In this document: piece after piece, positions 9,895-21,144 of the stretch
Layout of the letters: the number at the start of each line of letters is the position of its first letter
Position numbering within the stretch: the first letter of the stretch is position 1
From: an uncultured Wohlfahrtiimonas sp.
Lineage (GTDB): Bacteria > Pseudomonadota > Gammaproteobacteria > Cardiobacteriales > Wohlfahrtiimonadaceae
Reading direction: 5' to 3'
Assembly: GCA_947631095.1 (NCBI GenBank)
Contig: CANRJX010000008.1
Span: 1 to 38,729 of the forward strand
DNA: 38,729 nt
Position numbers and translations under genes: made by a program
Notes under the pieces: model-generated
The model's input: only the letters and a program-made list of their open reading frames with translations
Told to the model about the DNA's origin: nothing
Databases searched by the model: none

Positions 9895-10890
9895 ATGCAA
9901 ATTCCCATTTCACTATTAGATCTTGTCCCTGTTGGTGAAGGTCAAACGATTGCTACCGCAATCAAACAAAGTACTGAGCTGGCTCAGCAAGCAGAACAAA
10001 TTGGCTTTAAACGTTTTTGGTTGGCAGAGCACCATAACATGCCAGGTATTGCAAGCGCAGCAACCTCTGTGCTTCTATGCCACATTGGCAATCACACCCA
10101 TAAAATTAGATTAGGTGCAGGTGGCATTATGCTACCCAATCATTCACCATTGGTGATTGCAGAACAATTTGGAACTTTAGCAACATTATTCCCAGATCGT
10201 ATTGATCTGGGCTTGGGTCGTGCACCCGGTAGTGATATGACAACTGCATCAGCACTTCGCCGTAGCCACCAAGATTCTGAAAGATTTCCACAAGATGTGA
10301 TGGAGCTTCAATACTACTTAAATTCAAATAATGAACAAGATAATGTTAAAGCATTCCCTGGACGAGGCACTCAAATACCATTATGGATATTAGGCTCTAG
10401 TTTATTTGGTGCCCAACTAGCTGCGCACTTAGGCTTGCCTTATGCATTTGCATCACATTTTGCACCTCAAATGCTCAAACATGCCGTCGACATTTACCGC
10501 CAACAATTCAAACCATCAGAACAACTTGATCAACCTTATGTCAGCATTGCTGCAAACTTGGTACTCAGCGAAACTGTAGAAGATGCTCAATACCATTTCA
10601 CATCAAAACAGCAAAGTTTTACAAACTTGCGCAGGAATAAATTAGGCTTAACACCTAAACCCATCAAAGATATTGATGCATATTGGTCTCCTGAAGAGAA
10701 AAAATCGACAAACCATGCATTGTCATGCTCTTTTATCGGTACTGTAGAGTCTGTAAAACCTGCAATCGATGAATTTTTATCTACTTATCAACCGAATGAG
10801 CTAATCGTTACTTGTGGTATTCATAATCAAGAAACACGATTAAAAACCTTAAAATATGCTCAAAATCTACCACAGTTTAAATTTATGTAA
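9895..10890 (+). CDS. LLM-class (luciferase-like) flavin-dependent oxidoreductase, YhbW-like
   Basis: The 331-residue product belongs to the bacterial luciferase-like TIM-barrel family, which uses reduced FMN or F420-like cofactors to oxidise small molecules. Motifs typical of the YhbW subgroup are [19 protein letters not shown] (about 41-59), [15 protein letters not shown] (71-85), and [19 protein letters not shown] lies 7 bases before the ATG. It stands alone between the ABC transporter and a strong terminator. The reaction is unknown; many relatives are annotated only as alkanal monooxygenase-like. The family assignment is secure. Confidence 0.9.
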   Translation: MQIPISLLDLVPVGEGQTIATAIKQSTELAQQAEQIGFKRFWLAEHHNMPGIASAATSVLLCHIGNHTHKIRLGAGGIMLPNHSPLVIAEQFGTLATLFPDRIDLGLGRAPGSDMTTASALRRSHQDSERFPQDVMELQYYLNSNNEQDNVKAFPGRGTQIPLWILGSSLFGAQLAAHLGLPYAFASHFAPQMLKHAVDIYRQQFKPSEQLDQPYVSIAANLVLSETVEDAQYHFTSKQQSFTNLRRNKLGLTPKPIKDIDAYWSPEEKKSTNHALSCSFIGTVESVKPAIDEFLSTYQPNELIVTCGIHNQETRLKTLKYAQNLPQFKFM

Positions 10891-10902
10891 GGTATTTTGT
10901 AT

Positions 10903-10930
10903 AAAAAGCTGAACCTAAGTTCAGCTTTTT
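10903..10930. terminator. Bidirectional intrinsic terminator between the LLM oxidoreductase and tehB
   Basis: A 12-base perfect stem (AAAAAGCTGAAC with its complement) closes a CTAA loop, with A/T runs on each side. It lies 12 bases after the plus-strand stop and 3 bases beyond the minus-strand tehB stop, so it can end both transcripts. Confidence 0.9.
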
Positions 10931-10933
10931 ACA

Positions 10934-11524
10934 TCAGATCTTTTTAGCCAACATGGTCGCAAACTGTAATTTTACTCGATTGCCATTCGCATCCAATCTA
11001 TGGAGCTCACCTACATTTTCGTTATAAGTAATAATCTCCCAATCTTTATAATAGTTTTGTAATTCATTTTCTTTAAACGTAAATGAAAAACCTTGATCAC
11101 AAGGGTATTGTTCTGTATCCATTGCTGAAACAATTAAGTTATAACCACCAATATTTGTATGCGCTTGCATATTTTGAATAATGCTTGGTACACGATCAGC
11201 ATTTAAAAACATAAAAACAACAGTCGAATAGATGAAATCATACTGCTCTTTTATGTCTGCCAAATTGATGTCATACACTGAAGATTTAATATTACTAATA
11301 CCCTCTTCCGCGATTACTTTTTGTAAAAACTGAATACTATTACTATTGACGTCCACAGACGTTAAATCAAAGCCCAGGTCACTTAAAAATAAGCTATTAC
11401 GCCCTTGCCCACAACCAAGATCTAAAGCTTTACACGGCTGAATCATTTCAGTCGCGGCAACAACATCTGAATGTGGCATTGTTAAATTATACTTTTGATG
11501 AAAATAATCGATATTTTTTGTCAT
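10934..11524 (-). CDS. tehB: TehB-family SAM-dependent methyltransferase (tellurite resistance)
   Basis: TehB is a cytoplasmic methyltransferase that volatilises or detoxifies tellurite when overexpressed; its everyday substrate is uncertain. The 196 residues match TehB length. Near-identical family phrases run from end to end: NIDYFHQKYNLT at the start, SAM motif LDLGCGQGRNS (34-44), YDFIYSTVVFMFL, GGYNLIVSAMDT, and GELHRLDANGNR close to the C terminus. No tehA channel gene is adjacent. It is transcribed alone, with a terminator on each side (11595-11614 upstream, 10903-10930 downstream). Confidence 0.95.
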   Translation of the reverse strand: MTKNIDYFHQKYNLTMPHSDVVAATEMIQPCKALDLGCGQGRNSLFLSDLGFDLTSVDVNSNSIQFLQKVIAEEGISNIKSSVYDINLADIKEQYDFIYSTVVFMFLNADRVPSIIQNMQAHTNIGGYNLIVSAMDTEQYPCDQGFSFTFKENELQNYYKDWEIITYNENVGELHRLDANGNRVKLQFATMLAKKI

Positions 11525-11594
11525 GATAGAAATAGCCCTACGTTAGAATATAAGCGATAGATTAACAACATCACCAATAATACATGAAAATAAA

Positions 11595-11614
11595 AAAGCG
11601 CCTAAAAGCGCTTT
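11595..11614 (-). terminator. Intrinsic terminator after the cytochrome c peroxidase gene
   Basis: The stem AAAGCGC/GCGCTTT closes a six-base loop. On the minus strand it is followed by TTTTTTATTTT. It lies 24 bases after the peroxidase stop codon and separates that gene from tehB. Confidence 0.75.
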
Positions 11615-11638
11615 AATAATTAATACAAATTTTACAGA

Positions 11639-12649
11639 CTATTTATCAAATGGCACTGGTTTTGGCGTCTCATTGACTGAAGGAGGTAAAATTGGCATTG
11701 TTAATTGCGGCTGATCACCCGTCAATGTTTTTAAGAATGCAACCACACTTGCAGTTTCATCCTCACTATAATTACGTTTTAGTTGTAAACGAGCCATCGT
11801 TTCTACAGCATCCTCAAGCGTTTGAGCTTCGCCATCATGAAAGTATGGATAAGTTAATTCAACATTTCTTAGAGTTGGGACTTTAAACATAAATCGATCA
11901 GAGTCTTTACCAGTCACCTCTATTCTGCCCTGCGCAGGATTTTCGGTAATATATTCTTCCATCAACCCCATTTTTTGAAATGAACTACCGCCAACAGCTG
12001 TACCATAATGGCAGGCAACACAGCCTGATGTGGCAAACAACTCATAACCTTTAAGCTCTTGCTCTGTTAATGCTGCATCGTCACCTTTGATCCATAAATC
12101 AAAACGAGAATTTGGTGTGACTAATGTTTCTTCAAATACAGCAATTGCATCTGTGATTTCATCAATAGTGATTTCACCATCCCCATAAACCATTTTAAAT
12201 TCTTTCACATAACCTGGAATAGATGCGACGACATCTACTACCATTTCATGTGTAAAGCCCATTTCTTTAGGATTCGCAATTGGTCCACCTGCTTGCTCTT
12301 TCAAATCTTTCGCGCGACCATCCCAAAATTGAGCAATATTATATTTAGAGTTCAAAACTGTTGGTGAGTTAATAGGACCTTCCTGCCAGTTATGCCCAAT
12401 AGAGGTTTTTAAGTTATCACTTCCTCCCATTGATAAGTTATGACAAGAGTTACAAGAAATAAAACCTGATTTAGACAAACGTGGATCAAACCATAATTTT
12501 TTACCTAACTCCACTTTTGCATTATTTTCAATCACTTCAACCTCTATTGGCTGAATAAACTGATCTCTTTTTGATTGCGCTAGGGCAATATTCGCTAAAC
12601 CTACTGATGCTGTCACTGCAATTGAAAAATAGATGATATTTTTTCTCAT
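11639..12649 (-). CDS. ccp: Di-heme cytochrome c peroxidase (CcpA/MauG family), periplasmic
   Basis: This enzyme reduces hydrogen peroxide to water in the periplasm with electrons from small cytochromes c. A signal peptide ends near residue 24 (IALAQ). Two c-type heme motifs are visible: CNSCH at 66-70 and CVACH at 210-214. Classical peroxidase phrases flank them: SIGHNWQEGPINSPT, AQFWDGRAKDL and KVPTLRNVELTYPYFHDG. Met254 (RFMF) is a plausible high-potential heme ligand, which favours a true peroxidase over a MauG-type enzyme; that is inference. Length, 336 residues, is normal. It is a single-gene unit divergent from serS, with its own terminator. Confidence 0.93.
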   Translation of the reverse strand: MRKNIIYFSIAVTASVGLANIALAQSKRDQFIQPIEVEVIENNAKVELGKKLWFDPRLSKSGFISCNSCHNLSMGGSDNLKTSIGHNWQEGPINSPTVLNSKYNIAQFWDGRAKDLKEQAGGPIANPKEMGFTHEMVVDVVASIPGYVKEFKMVYGDGEITIDEITDAIAVFEETLVTPNSRFDLWIKGDDAALTEQELKGYELFATSGCVACHYGTAVGGSSFQKMGLMEEYITENPAQGRIEVTGKDSDRFMFKVPTLRNVELTYPYFHDGEAQTLEDAVETMARLQLKRNYSEDETASVVAFLKTLTGDQPQLTMPILPPSVNETPKPVPFDK

Positions 12650-12764
12650 ACGTTTCTTCCCCTATTTGATATTTATACAACAGTCAAAAACTCTGACCAA
12701 ACGACTACCCCATTCAAAGTCTAATACAGCGTTGTATCTTTTCAAATCTACGTAATTTTCAGCT

Positions 12765-12793
12765 TTGTTATTCATAATATTATTCGTTATAAT
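12765..12793 (+). promoter_or_regulatory. Predicted sigma70 promoter for serS
   Basis: TTGTTA (12765-12770) and a consensus TATAAT (12788-12793) are spaced by 17 bases. Transcription would start near 12800, giving an untranslated leader of about 35 bases that contains the AAGAGG ribosome binding site. Confidence 0.6.
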
Positions 12794-12816
12794 GCAATAC
12801 ATTTTATTTTAAGTAA

Positions 12817-14106
<1,290 letters not shown>

Positions 14107-14121
14107 GCTGTCTTAAATTGA

Positions 14122-14388
<267 letters not shown>

Positions 14389-14392
14389 GCTT

Positions 14393-15379
14393 ATGAAAAA
14401 AATTTCTTTGTTGTGTCTTTTAGCTACAATTGGTTTCTTAAGCCCTACGATTGCGAGGCAATATCCTGCGCCTGAAAATGGCTCAGATGTTATTGGTTAT
14501 ACGGAAGTGATTTACCCTGTTTCGGGTGAATCTTTTGTAGAACTGAGCGTAAAATATGAGGCTGGTTATGATGAGCTCAAATGGGCAAATCCTGACTCAA
14601 ACTATTGGACGCCATCGCCACAAATGCCAATTATTTTGCCATTTGAATATATTTTACCTAAAAAGAAACGCAGTGGAATTGTAGCTAACATTCCGGAAAT
14701 GCGCGCTTATTACTATCCTGCCAATGAAGATGCAGTCTATGTGTATCCAGTTGGCGTTGGAAGAATGGACTGGAAAACACCATTAGGCTCTTGGAAAATC
14801 ACAAAAAAACAAGAAGCTCCTGCCTGGTATCCACCTGAAAGCATCCGAAAAGAACACTTGGAAATGGGTAAAGGATTATTGCCTAAAGTCGTTCCTGCTG
14901 GTCCTGATAATCCACTAGGAAATCATGTATTAAGATTATCTTTACCAAGCTACTTATTACATGGCACGAATGATGTTACTGGTATTGGCATGAGAGTTAC
15001 ACATGGCTGCATGAGATTCTTCCCGAAAAATATCGAAGAACTTTATAGAATTGTTCCTACAGGTGTTGAAGTGACATTTTTAAATGAGCCTGTGAAAGTT
15101 GGTTGGAGAGGTAATGAACTCGTAATGGAAGTTCATCCTCCTTTAGAAGAAGATAATTTAGACACTAATGGCTTAAAACAAATTGCCTATAAAGTGCTAG
15201 AGCCTTATAGAAATGATCCTAACTTACAATTATCTGACCCGCGTTTAATTGATGCAGTCATTGAGAAAATGTCAGGTTTACCAACACATATTGGTCAACG
15301 AGTTGACCACAACACTTCCAGTCTGCAACCACAAAAAAGTGGCAGCGCAATTGATATAGACTGGGATAAATTTAAATAA
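14393..15379 (+). CDS. L,D-transpeptidase, ErfK/YbiS/YcfS type, exported
   Basis: Periplasmic L,D-transpeptidases attach Braun lipoprotein to peptidoglycan or make 3-3 cross-links. The product (328 residues) has a signal peptide (about 1-21), a LysM-like N-terminal segment (about 36-83), then a YkuD catalytic domain. Its active site is visible as LLHGTND with His190 and RVTHGCMRF with His204, Cys206 and Arg208. The sequence has Thr203 and Met207 where S and I are most common, which is conservative. The C-terminal 100 residues resemble the extension of ErfK-type enzymes. Whether it anchors a lipoprotein or cross-links cannot be decided; no lpp gene is in the window. Confidence 0.92.
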   Translation: MKKISLLCLLATIGFLSPTIARQYPAPENGSDVIGYTEVIYPVSGESFVELSVKYEAGYDELKWANPDSNYWTPSPQMPIILPFEYILPKKKRSGIVANIPEMRAYYYPANEDAVYVYPVGVGRMDWKTPLGSWKITKKQEAPAWYPPESIRKEHLEMGKGLLPKVVPAGPDNPLGNHVLRLSLPSYLLHGTNDVTGIGMRVTHGCMRFFPKNIEELYRIVPTGVEVTFLNEPVKVGWRGNELVMEVHPPLEEDNLDTNGLKQIAYKVLEPYRNDPNLQLSDPRLIDAVIEKMSGLPTHIGQRVDHNTSSLQPQKSGSAIDIDWDKFK

Positions 15380-15394
15380 TATCAGGAGAGTTTG

Positions 15395-16594
15395 ATGGCA
15401 TCTATCGAAGAAAGTTTAGCGTTGTTAGAACGTGGAACTGACGAAATTATTTCAATTGAAGGTTTAACTGCAAAGTTAAAAGAAAACCGTCCACTTCGAG
15501 TTAAAGTAGGTTTTGACCCAACTGCCCCTGATTTGCATTTGGGCCACACAGTTGTAATTAATAAAATGAAGCATTTCCAAATGCTTGGTCATGAAGTTAA
15601 TTTTTTAATTGGTGACTTTACAGGAATGATCGGCGATCCTTCTGGCAAAGATACCACACGCAAACCTTTAACTCGCGAACAAGTAATTGAAAACGCTAAA
15701 ACATATCAAGAACAAATTTTTAAAATTCTTGATCCTGAACTGACAAAAGTTGTATTTAATTCATCTTGGTTAGGCGAACTTGGCACAGCTGGCATGATAC
15801 AACTAGCATCACATTATACTGTTGCAAGAATGCTAGAACGTGACGATTTCGAAAAACGTTACAAAAGCCACCAGCCAATTGCTTTACATGAATTTATCTA
15901 TCCTCTGATGCAAGGTTATGACTCGGTCAGTTTAAATACAGATGTTGAACTAGGTGGCACAGATCAAAAGTTCAACTTATTAGTGGGCAGAGATCTTCAA
16001 AAAGCATATGGAAAAGCATCTCAAAGCGTTATTACCATGCCATTATTGGAAGGTTTAGATGGCGTCAATAAAATGTCTAAGTCTTTGGGCAACTACATTG
16101 GCGTTGATGACACTCCGACTGAACAATTTGGCAAGCTAATGTCTATATCAGATACCTTAATGTGGCGTTACTTTGATCTATTAAGCTTTGAACCTACATC
16201 AGTGATTGAAGGCTACAAAAAAGCTATTGATGAAGGCATGAATCCTAGAGACATCAAATTCTTGCTGTGCAAAGAAATCATCTCAAGATTCCATTCTGAA
16301 GCTGACTATGAAGCTGCGCACCGCGATTTTATCGAACGCTTCCAAAAAGGCAACTTACCTGAAAATATCGAAGAAATTACCGTTATTGCACCAGAAGGTG
16401 AAATTCAAATCGGCGCCCTACTGAAAGAAGCTGGCTTGGTTAGCTCTGTGTCAGAAGGTAACCGCTCAATTGATGGTGGTGCTGTACGAATTGATCAAGA
16501 AAAAATTTCTGATCGCGGATTAAAAATTGCCAAAGGCACAACTGCTGTTTTCCAAGTCGGTAAACGCCGTTTTGCTAAAATTACTGTTAATTAA
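15395..16594 (+). CDS. tyrS: Tyrosyl-tRNA synthetase, ~400-residue clade
   Basis: This class I synthetase charges tRNA-Tyr. HLGH at 48-51 is the HIGH motif and KMSKS is at 226-230; an S4-type RNA-binding domain occupies about 335-399 ([20 protein letters not shown]). At 399 residues it belongs to the TyrZ-like clade rather than the 424-residue E. coli TyrS clade. AGGAG lies 6 bases before the ATG at 15395; a TTG just upstream is in frame but too close to the binding site. It lies 15 bases after the L,D-transpeptidase stop and 15 before fdxA. Confidence 0.97.
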   Translation: MASIEESLALLERGTDEIISIEGLTAKLKENRPLRVKVGFDPTAPDLHLGHTVVINKMKHFQMLGHEVNFLIGDFTGMIGDPSGKDTTRKPLTREQVIENAKTYQEQIFKILDPELTKVVFNSSWLGELGTAGMIQLASHYTVARMLERDDFEKRYKSHQPIALHEFIYPLMQGYDSVSLNTDVELGGTDQKFNLLVGRDLQKAYGKASQSVITMPLLEGLDGVNKMSKSLGNYIGVDDTPTEQFGKLMSISDTLMWRYFDLLSFEPTSVIEGYKKAIDEGMNPRDIKFLLCKEIISRFHSEADYEAAHRDFIERFQKGNLPENIEEITVIAPEGEIQIGALLKEAGLVSSVSEGNRSIDGGAVRIDQEKISDRGLKIAKGTTAVFQVGKRRFAKITVN

Positions 16595-16609
16595 TTTTTT
16601 GAGGCTATT

Positions 16610-16933
16610 ATGACTTTTGTTGTTACCGAAAATTGCATTAAATGCAAATACACTGACTGTGTTGAAGTATGTCCCGTTGACTGCTTCCATGAAGGTCCTA
16701 ATTTTCTTGTCATTGATCCAGATGAATGCATCGACTGTACTTTGTGCGAACCTGAATGTCCTGCGAATGCAATTGTTTCAGAAGATGATTTAGCTGCAGA
16801 CCAAATGCATTTCTTAGATTTAAATGCAGAGCTTTCTCGCACTTGGCCTGTGATTACTCAAATGAAACCGCCTGCGGACGATGCTAAAGATTGGGATGGC
16901 AAGCCAAACAAGTTAGAACTACTTGAGCGATAA
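16610..16933 (+). CDS. fdxA: Seven-iron ferredoxin FdxA
   Basis: This ferredoxin holds one [3Fe-4S] and one [4Fe-4S] cluster. In 107 residues the ligand pattern of Azotobacter ferredoxin I is present, shifted by one: C9, C17 and C50 for the 3Fe cluster and C21, C40, C43 and C46 for the 4Fe cluster; C12 and C25 are extra. The C-terminal extension (about 58-107, with TWPVITQMK and [11 protein letters not shown]) is typical of FdxA. It is packed between tyrS and rsgA with six bases to rsgA. Confidence 0.95.
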   Translation: MTFVVTENCIKCKYTDCVEVCPVDCFHEGPNFLVIDPDECIDCTLCEPECPANAIVSEDDLAADQMHFLDLNAELSRTWPVITQMKPPADDAKDWDGKPNKLELLER

Positions 16934-16939
16934 TCACAG

Positions 16940-17911
16940 ATGGCGCGTCGATTAACTAAAAAACAGCATGAACGTATTTCTAACAAAAAAGTTGAGCAAA
17001 TTGATGCGCTTAAAAGTTTAGATCCAGACTCTCTCTTTAAAGGGAGAGTCATCACTCAACATGGCCCTCATTTGATGGTCATAGATGAACAACAACAAAT
17101 ATACAAAGCCAATATCCGCCAAAACCTTGAAACAATAGTATGTGGCGACTATGTCTACTTCACATTTGAAAATGATATTCCTGTAGTCCTACAACTGATT
17201 CAACGAAAAAATGAACTCGCGCGAGTTTCATATGGTCAACGCAAAAAATTAATTGCTGCCAATTTAGACCAAATTTTTATTGTTATTGCACCAAAACCAG
17301 AGCCAAGCCCTTCATTAATTGATAGATATCTAATTGCCATTCGTGAATTTAATATTCCAATGGGTATCATTGTTAATAAAGCAGATATGATCGATGAAAG
17401 TAGTGATTTTTCATTCTTAGAAGAATATCAACTTGCTTTTCCTGATATTAAAATTATTTTAACCTCAAAAAACAATGAAGAATCATTGGCTTTACTTCAT
17501 AATGCATTGACAGATAACACCTCGATTTTCGTTGGCCAATCTGGCGTTGGAAAATCATCATTAACCAATAAAATGATCCCTGAGCTTTCATTACAAACAC
17601 AGCGCATTAGCGCAACAACAGGTCTTGGTAATCACACGACATCTGCAACAACCTTGTACTACCTAAATGATAATCAAGGAGCATTGATTGACTCTCCAGG
17701 TGTTAGAAGCTTTAATGTCGATCATTTATCAATAGAATCCATTCATAATGGCTTTCCAGATGTCACACAATACACAAGACGTTGTAAATTCAGTAATTGC
17801 AATCATTTGCAAGACCCTGGCTGTGCGGTAGAGTATGCAATTGAAAATAATCTACTCTCTCAAAGACGAGCTGAAAGCTATCTTCAAATCCTAAAAACTT
17901 CAAGCCTTTAG
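16940..17911 (+). CDS. rsgA: Ribosome small-subunit GTPase RsgA
   Basis: RsgA is a late-acting 30S assembly GTPase. It is circularly permuted: NKAD (G4) at 146-149 comes before GQSGVGKSS (G1) at 199-207 and DSPG (G3) at 251-254. An N-terminal OB fold (about 34-110) precedes it, and the C-terminal zinc knuckle is C282, C287, H289 and C295. The basic N terminus MARRLTKKQHERI is normal for gammaproteobacterial RsgA. Length is 323 residues. The stop codon lies inside a weak hairpin. Confidence 0.97.
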   Translation: MARRLTKKQHERISNKKVEQIDALKSLDPDSLFKGRVITQHGPHLMVIDEQQQIYKANIRQNLETIVCGDYVYFTFENDIPVVLQLIQRKNELARVSYGQRKKLIAANLDQIFIVIAPKPEPSPSLIDRYLIAIREFNIPMGIIVNKADMIDESSDFSFLEEYQLAFPDIKIILTSKNNEESLALLHNALTDNTSIFVGQSGVGKSSLTNKMIPELSLQTQRISATTGLGNHTTSATTLYYLNDNQGALIDSPGVRSFNVDHLSIESIHNGFPDVTQYTRRCKFSNCNHLQDPGCAVEYAIENNLLSQRRAESYLQILKTSSL

Positions 17912-17918
17912 AGCTTGA
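17900..17918 (+). terminator. Weak candidate terminator overlapping the rsgA stop codon
   Basis: TCAAGC and GCTTGA form a six-base stem with a seven-base loop holding the TAG stop, followed by TGTTTTTG. The stem is short, so this may only attenuate. The 160 bases from here to potG hold no other gene I can support. Confidence 0.35.
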
Positions 17919-18071
17919 TGTTTTTGCGAATCACTATACAATACACTGCTTTTATATTTAACATAAATATTACCACTCGACGAGCGGCAGCATTCAAGAT
18001 TCTTCTGGACAAAAAGATTGCAACCAATCGCCTTGATTTTTCACCTAACCGTTTTGAATTAAGGAGCTGTG

Positions 18072-19214
18072 ATGTCAACTATCCTATCCAAAAAATCCTA
18101 TGAGCCATGGCGCGACCCAAGCTCTGTACCCTATATTGAAATCATCGACTTAGTCAAAGTATTTGATGAATACATTGCAGTGAATAATGTATCGCTTGAT
18201 GTTTATAAAGGTGAATTTTTTTCGCTATTAGGCCCTTCAGGTTGCGGAAAGTCAACACTACTTAGAATGTTAGCCGGCTTTGAAACACCAACATCAGGCA
18301 AAATTTTATTGGATGGTGAAGATATTTCCCTGATCCCTCCCTATGAACGCCCGATTAATATGATGTTCCAAAGCTATGCTTTGTTTCCTCATATGACAGT
18401 GGAAGATAATATTGCATTTGGCTTAAAGCAGGAAAAGGTTCCAAAGCCTGAAATAAAAAAGCGTGTTGATCAAATGCTTGAACTTGTTCAAATGGGTAAG
18501 TTTGCAAAACGAAAACCACATCAATTATCTGGTGGTCAGCGCCAACGTGTCGCATTGGCAAGAAGTATTGTTAAAAAACCGAAATTACTCCTTTTGGATG
18601 AACCATTGGGTGCTTTAGACAAAAGACTTCGCGAACAAACACAGTTTGAATTAATGACTATTCAAGAAGAGCTTGGCATCACCTTTGTCATCGTAACCCA
18701 TGATCAAGAAGAGGCGATGACAGTTTCAAGTCGCATTGCTGTTATGGACAGTGGTGAATTAGTGCAAATAGCAACACCTACTGAAATTTACGAATATCCC
18801 AACTCACTGTATGTTGCTGAATTTGTTGGCGATGTTAATATTTTCGAAGGCGTTATTTCCGATATCTCACCCGTTCATACAACCATTAGTAGCTTTGAGG
18901 TTGAAGCGCCATTGATTTGTAATCAAGGTGTCGGCGCAGTTGTGGGTGCACAAGCTTGGCTAGCAATACGTCCTGAAAAACTAGACATATCCTTAACACC
19001 ACCAGAAAACACAAGCAATAACTGCATGATGGGTGAAGTTTGGGATATTGGATATTTAGGTGATATGTCGATTTACCACGTAAAAATGGATAATGGCAAA
19101 ATGGTAACAGTTGCGCAAATGAATCATAAGCGTGCTGTCGAATTGCCGATTAATTACGAAGACCGTGTTTACATCAGCTTTGATGCTGACTCTGCTGTTG
19201 TTTTAATTTCTTAA
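18072..19214 (+). CDS. potG: Polyamine ABC transporter ATP-binding protein PotG (PotA/PotG family)
   Basis: This is the ATPase of a putrescine/polyamine importer. Walker A GPSGCGKST is at 54-62, the signature LSGGQRQR at 152-159, Walker B LLLLDEP at 172-178 and the H-loop His at 210. Phrases such as PPYERPINMMFQSYALFPHMTVE and KFAKRKPHQLSGGQ are closest to PotG; the C-terminal TOBE domain starts about 275. The ATG at 18072 has AAGGAG 5 bases upstream, whereas the adjacent GTG at 18069 is too close. It is followed by two permeases but by no periplasmic binding protein. Confidence 0.92.
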   Translation: MSTILSKKSYEPWRDPSSVPYIEIIDLVKVFDEYIAVNNVSLDVYKGEFFSLLGPSGCGKSTLLRMLAGFETPTSGKILLDGEDISLIPPYERPINMMFQSYALFPHMTVEDNIAFGLKQEKVPKPEIKKRVDQMLELVQMGKFAKRKPHQLSGGQRQRVALARSIVKKPKLLLLDEPLGALDKRLREQTQFELMTIQEELGITFVIVTHDQEEAMTVSSRIAVMDSGELVQIATPTEIYEYPNSLYVAEFVGDVNIFEGVISDISPVHTTISSFEVEAPLICNQGVGAVVGAQAWLAIRPEKLDISLTPPENTSNNCMMGEVWDIGYLGDMSIYHVKMDNGKMVTVAQMNHKRAVELPINYEDRVYISFDADSAVVLIS

Positions 19215-19244
19215 ATGAAATAACAATAATCAAAGGAAGCCACC

Positions 19245-20264
19245 ATGAAAAATCGTCAACAAGAGTTGGGAGCAATGTCTGGGCGCGCAGCAGAATTAAT
19301 GTCGCGCTTAAATTTTATTCACCGTAATTTATTACGTTTTTGGTTATATCGTAATTTTTTAAAAATATTTAATAGCTCTAAAATAATTATTGGCGTGCCA
19401 TATTTATGGCTATTCATATTTTTCATCATTCCATTTTTAATTATTTTACGCATCAGCTTTACAGAAGCAGAAATAGCTTCCCCTCCCTACTCTTCTCTAT
19501 TGAGTTGGGCAGGTGATGGAATATTAGAAATCAAATTAAATTTTCAAAACTACATCACGCTTTGGGAAGATGACATATATATAGCTGCCTATTTGAGCAG
19601 TTTAAAAATAGCGGCACTTTCAACATTTTTGACTTTTTTAATTGGCTTTCCCATTGCCCTTGCACTTTCTCGCCTCCCCAAAAAATGGCGCTTATTTGGA
19701 TTAATGATGGTGATTTTGCCATTTTGGACTTCTTTCTTAATCCGTATTTATGCATGGATGACAATCCTATCACCATCAGGCGTGCTCAATAATTTTATTA
19801 ATCTCATAGGACAAGGCATCGGATTAATTGATCCAGCTTCTCCTGTACAATTGCAACTGCTCGGAACAGAGTTTGCTGTTTATATTGGCATCATTTACTG
19901 TTATTTACCATTTATGGTACTACCAATATATGCAACACTCGATAAAATGGACCATACTTTAGTAGAAGCCGCACTTGACTTAGGTTGCTCTCCGATCAAA
20001 ACTTTTTGGGTGATTACCGCAAGAATTGCACTGCCTGGTATTTTAGCAGGTTGTTTCTTGGTATTTATACCAGCGATGGGAGAATTTGTTATTCCAGACT
20101 TACTGGGTGGGTCAGATGTACTGATGATTGGCAAAGTGCTTTATGATACATACCTACAGGGCATGGATCTACCGCTAGTATCAGCAATTTCAGTGTCATT
20201 ATTACTACTCGTACTGATTCCGATCTATCTTTTCCAACGCATTCAACAAAAACAATTTGAATAA
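19245..20264 (+). CDS. potH: Polyamine ABC transporter permease PotH
   Basis: This is the first inner-membrane permease of the importer, 339 residues with six predicted helices in a MetI-like fold. The EAA coupling loop reads VEAALDLGCSPIKTFW. PotH-type phrases include WTSFLIRIYAWM, YIGIIYCYLPFMVLPIY and GEFVIPDLLGG. The extra 50 residues before the first helix are basic and hydrophilic. AAGGA lies just upstream of the ATG. It sits 30 bases after potG and 9 before potI. Confidence 0.92.
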   Translation: MKNRQQELGAMSGRAAELMSRLNFIHRNLLRFWLYRNFLKIFNSSKIIIGVPYLWLFIFFIIPFLIILRISFTEAEIASPPYSSLLSWAGDGILEIKLNFQNYITLWEDDIYIAAYLSSLKIAALSTFLTFLIGFPIALALSRLPKKWRLFGLMMVILPFWTSFLIRIYAWMTILSPSGVLNNFINLIGQGIGLIDPASPVQLQLLGTEFAVYIGIIYCYLPFMVLPIYATLDKMDHTLVEAALDLGCSPIKTFWVITARIALPGILAGCFLVFIPAMGEFVIPDLLGGSDVLMIGKVLYDTYLQGMDLPLVSAISVSLLLLVLIPIYLFQRIQQKQFE

Positions 20265-20273
20265 GGAGTAGCA

Positions 20274-21077
20274 ATGAGACAAGCTTTAACACGTTTTAAT
20301 AAAATCTCCTTAATCATTGGTTTTGCATTTTTGTATATTCCCATGTTGGTTTTGGTCATTTATAGCTTTAACGAATCAAAATTAGTCACTGTTTGGAGTG
20401 GTTTTTCATTCAAATGGTACCCCGAGCTTTTTAAAACTAAAGGGCTATGGGAAGCTGCAAAAATCACTTTATGGCTAGCTGTTTTTACATCGACATTTTC
20501 TGTGATCTTAGGAACAATGACAGCTTTTGCATTGGTAAAATTCAAACATTTTAAAGGTAAAATGTTGTTTTCTAGCATCACTTATGCACCTATGGTAATG
20601 CCTGAAATCATTATGGGCACATCGCTGGCTTTGGCCTTTTTAGCAATGAATCTGAGCAAAGGTTTTTTCACAATTTTACTAGCCCACATAACCTTTACTA
20701 TGTGCTATGTTACGGTTGTCGTACAATCACGCTTAATCGGCTTTGATCGACACATTGAAGAAGCTGCAATGGATTTAGGTGCTGATCGCTTTAAAACATT
20801 CATCTACATCACTTTACCGATGATTATGCCTGGTGTTATTTCGGGTTGGTTACTCTCTTTTACACTCTCTTTAGATGACCTTATCATTGCAACTTTCACA
20901 ACTGGCCCTGGCGCAACCACACTACCGCTTTGGATCTATTCAAAAGCAAGGCTAGGGATCAGTCCAAATATTAATGCCCTCTCAACGATTATTATCGGAA
21001 TCGTTGCGACGATAACTTTTTTATTCACTTTGTATTCTCACCATAAAGAGCAAAGAGAAAAAAGAGAAACTGAATAA
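20274..21077 (+). CDS. potI: Polyamine ABC transporter permease PotI
   Basis: This is the second permease, 267 residues and six helices. The N terminus (FAFLYIPMLVLVIYSFNESK) and the EAA loop (EEAAMDLGADRFKTF) are typical of PotC/PotI, as is SLDDLIIATFTTGPGATTLP. AAGGAG lies upstream of the ATG. A PotF/PotD substrate-binding gene would usually lie in this operon but is absent. The next gene, 67 bases on, is unrelated. Confidence 0.92.
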   Translation: MRQALTRFNKISLIIGFAFLYIPMLVLVIYSFNESKLVTVWSGFSFKWYPELFKTKGLWEAAKITLWLAVFTSTFSVILGTMTAFALVKFKHFKGKMLFSSITYAPMVMPEIIMGTSLALAFLAMNLSKGFFTILLAHITFTMCYVTVVVQSRLIGFDRHIEEAAMDLGADRFKTFIYITLPMIMPGVISGWLLSFTLSLDDLIIATFTTGPGATTLPLWIYSKARLGISPNINALSTIIIGIVATITFLFTLYSHHKEQREKRETE

Positions 21078-21144
21078 GTCTTTTATTTTAAAAATAAGAT
21101 ATCTATACTGTTAAATCTGATAAAACTTCTGATTGAGCACTTTT

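Noticed and set aside
12666-12679. FNR-like box TTGAT-N4-ATACA upstream of the cytochrome c peroxidase gene
   Set aside because: It lies only about 17-30 bases from the start codon, too close to act as a class II activator site, and one half-site is poor. Anaerobic control remains possible but is not supported here.
17915-18103. Open frame of 62 codons between rsgA and potG
   Set aside because: No ribosome binding site, no recognisable protein features, and it runs into the potG coding region in another frame; the potG start with AAGGAG explains the end of this interval.
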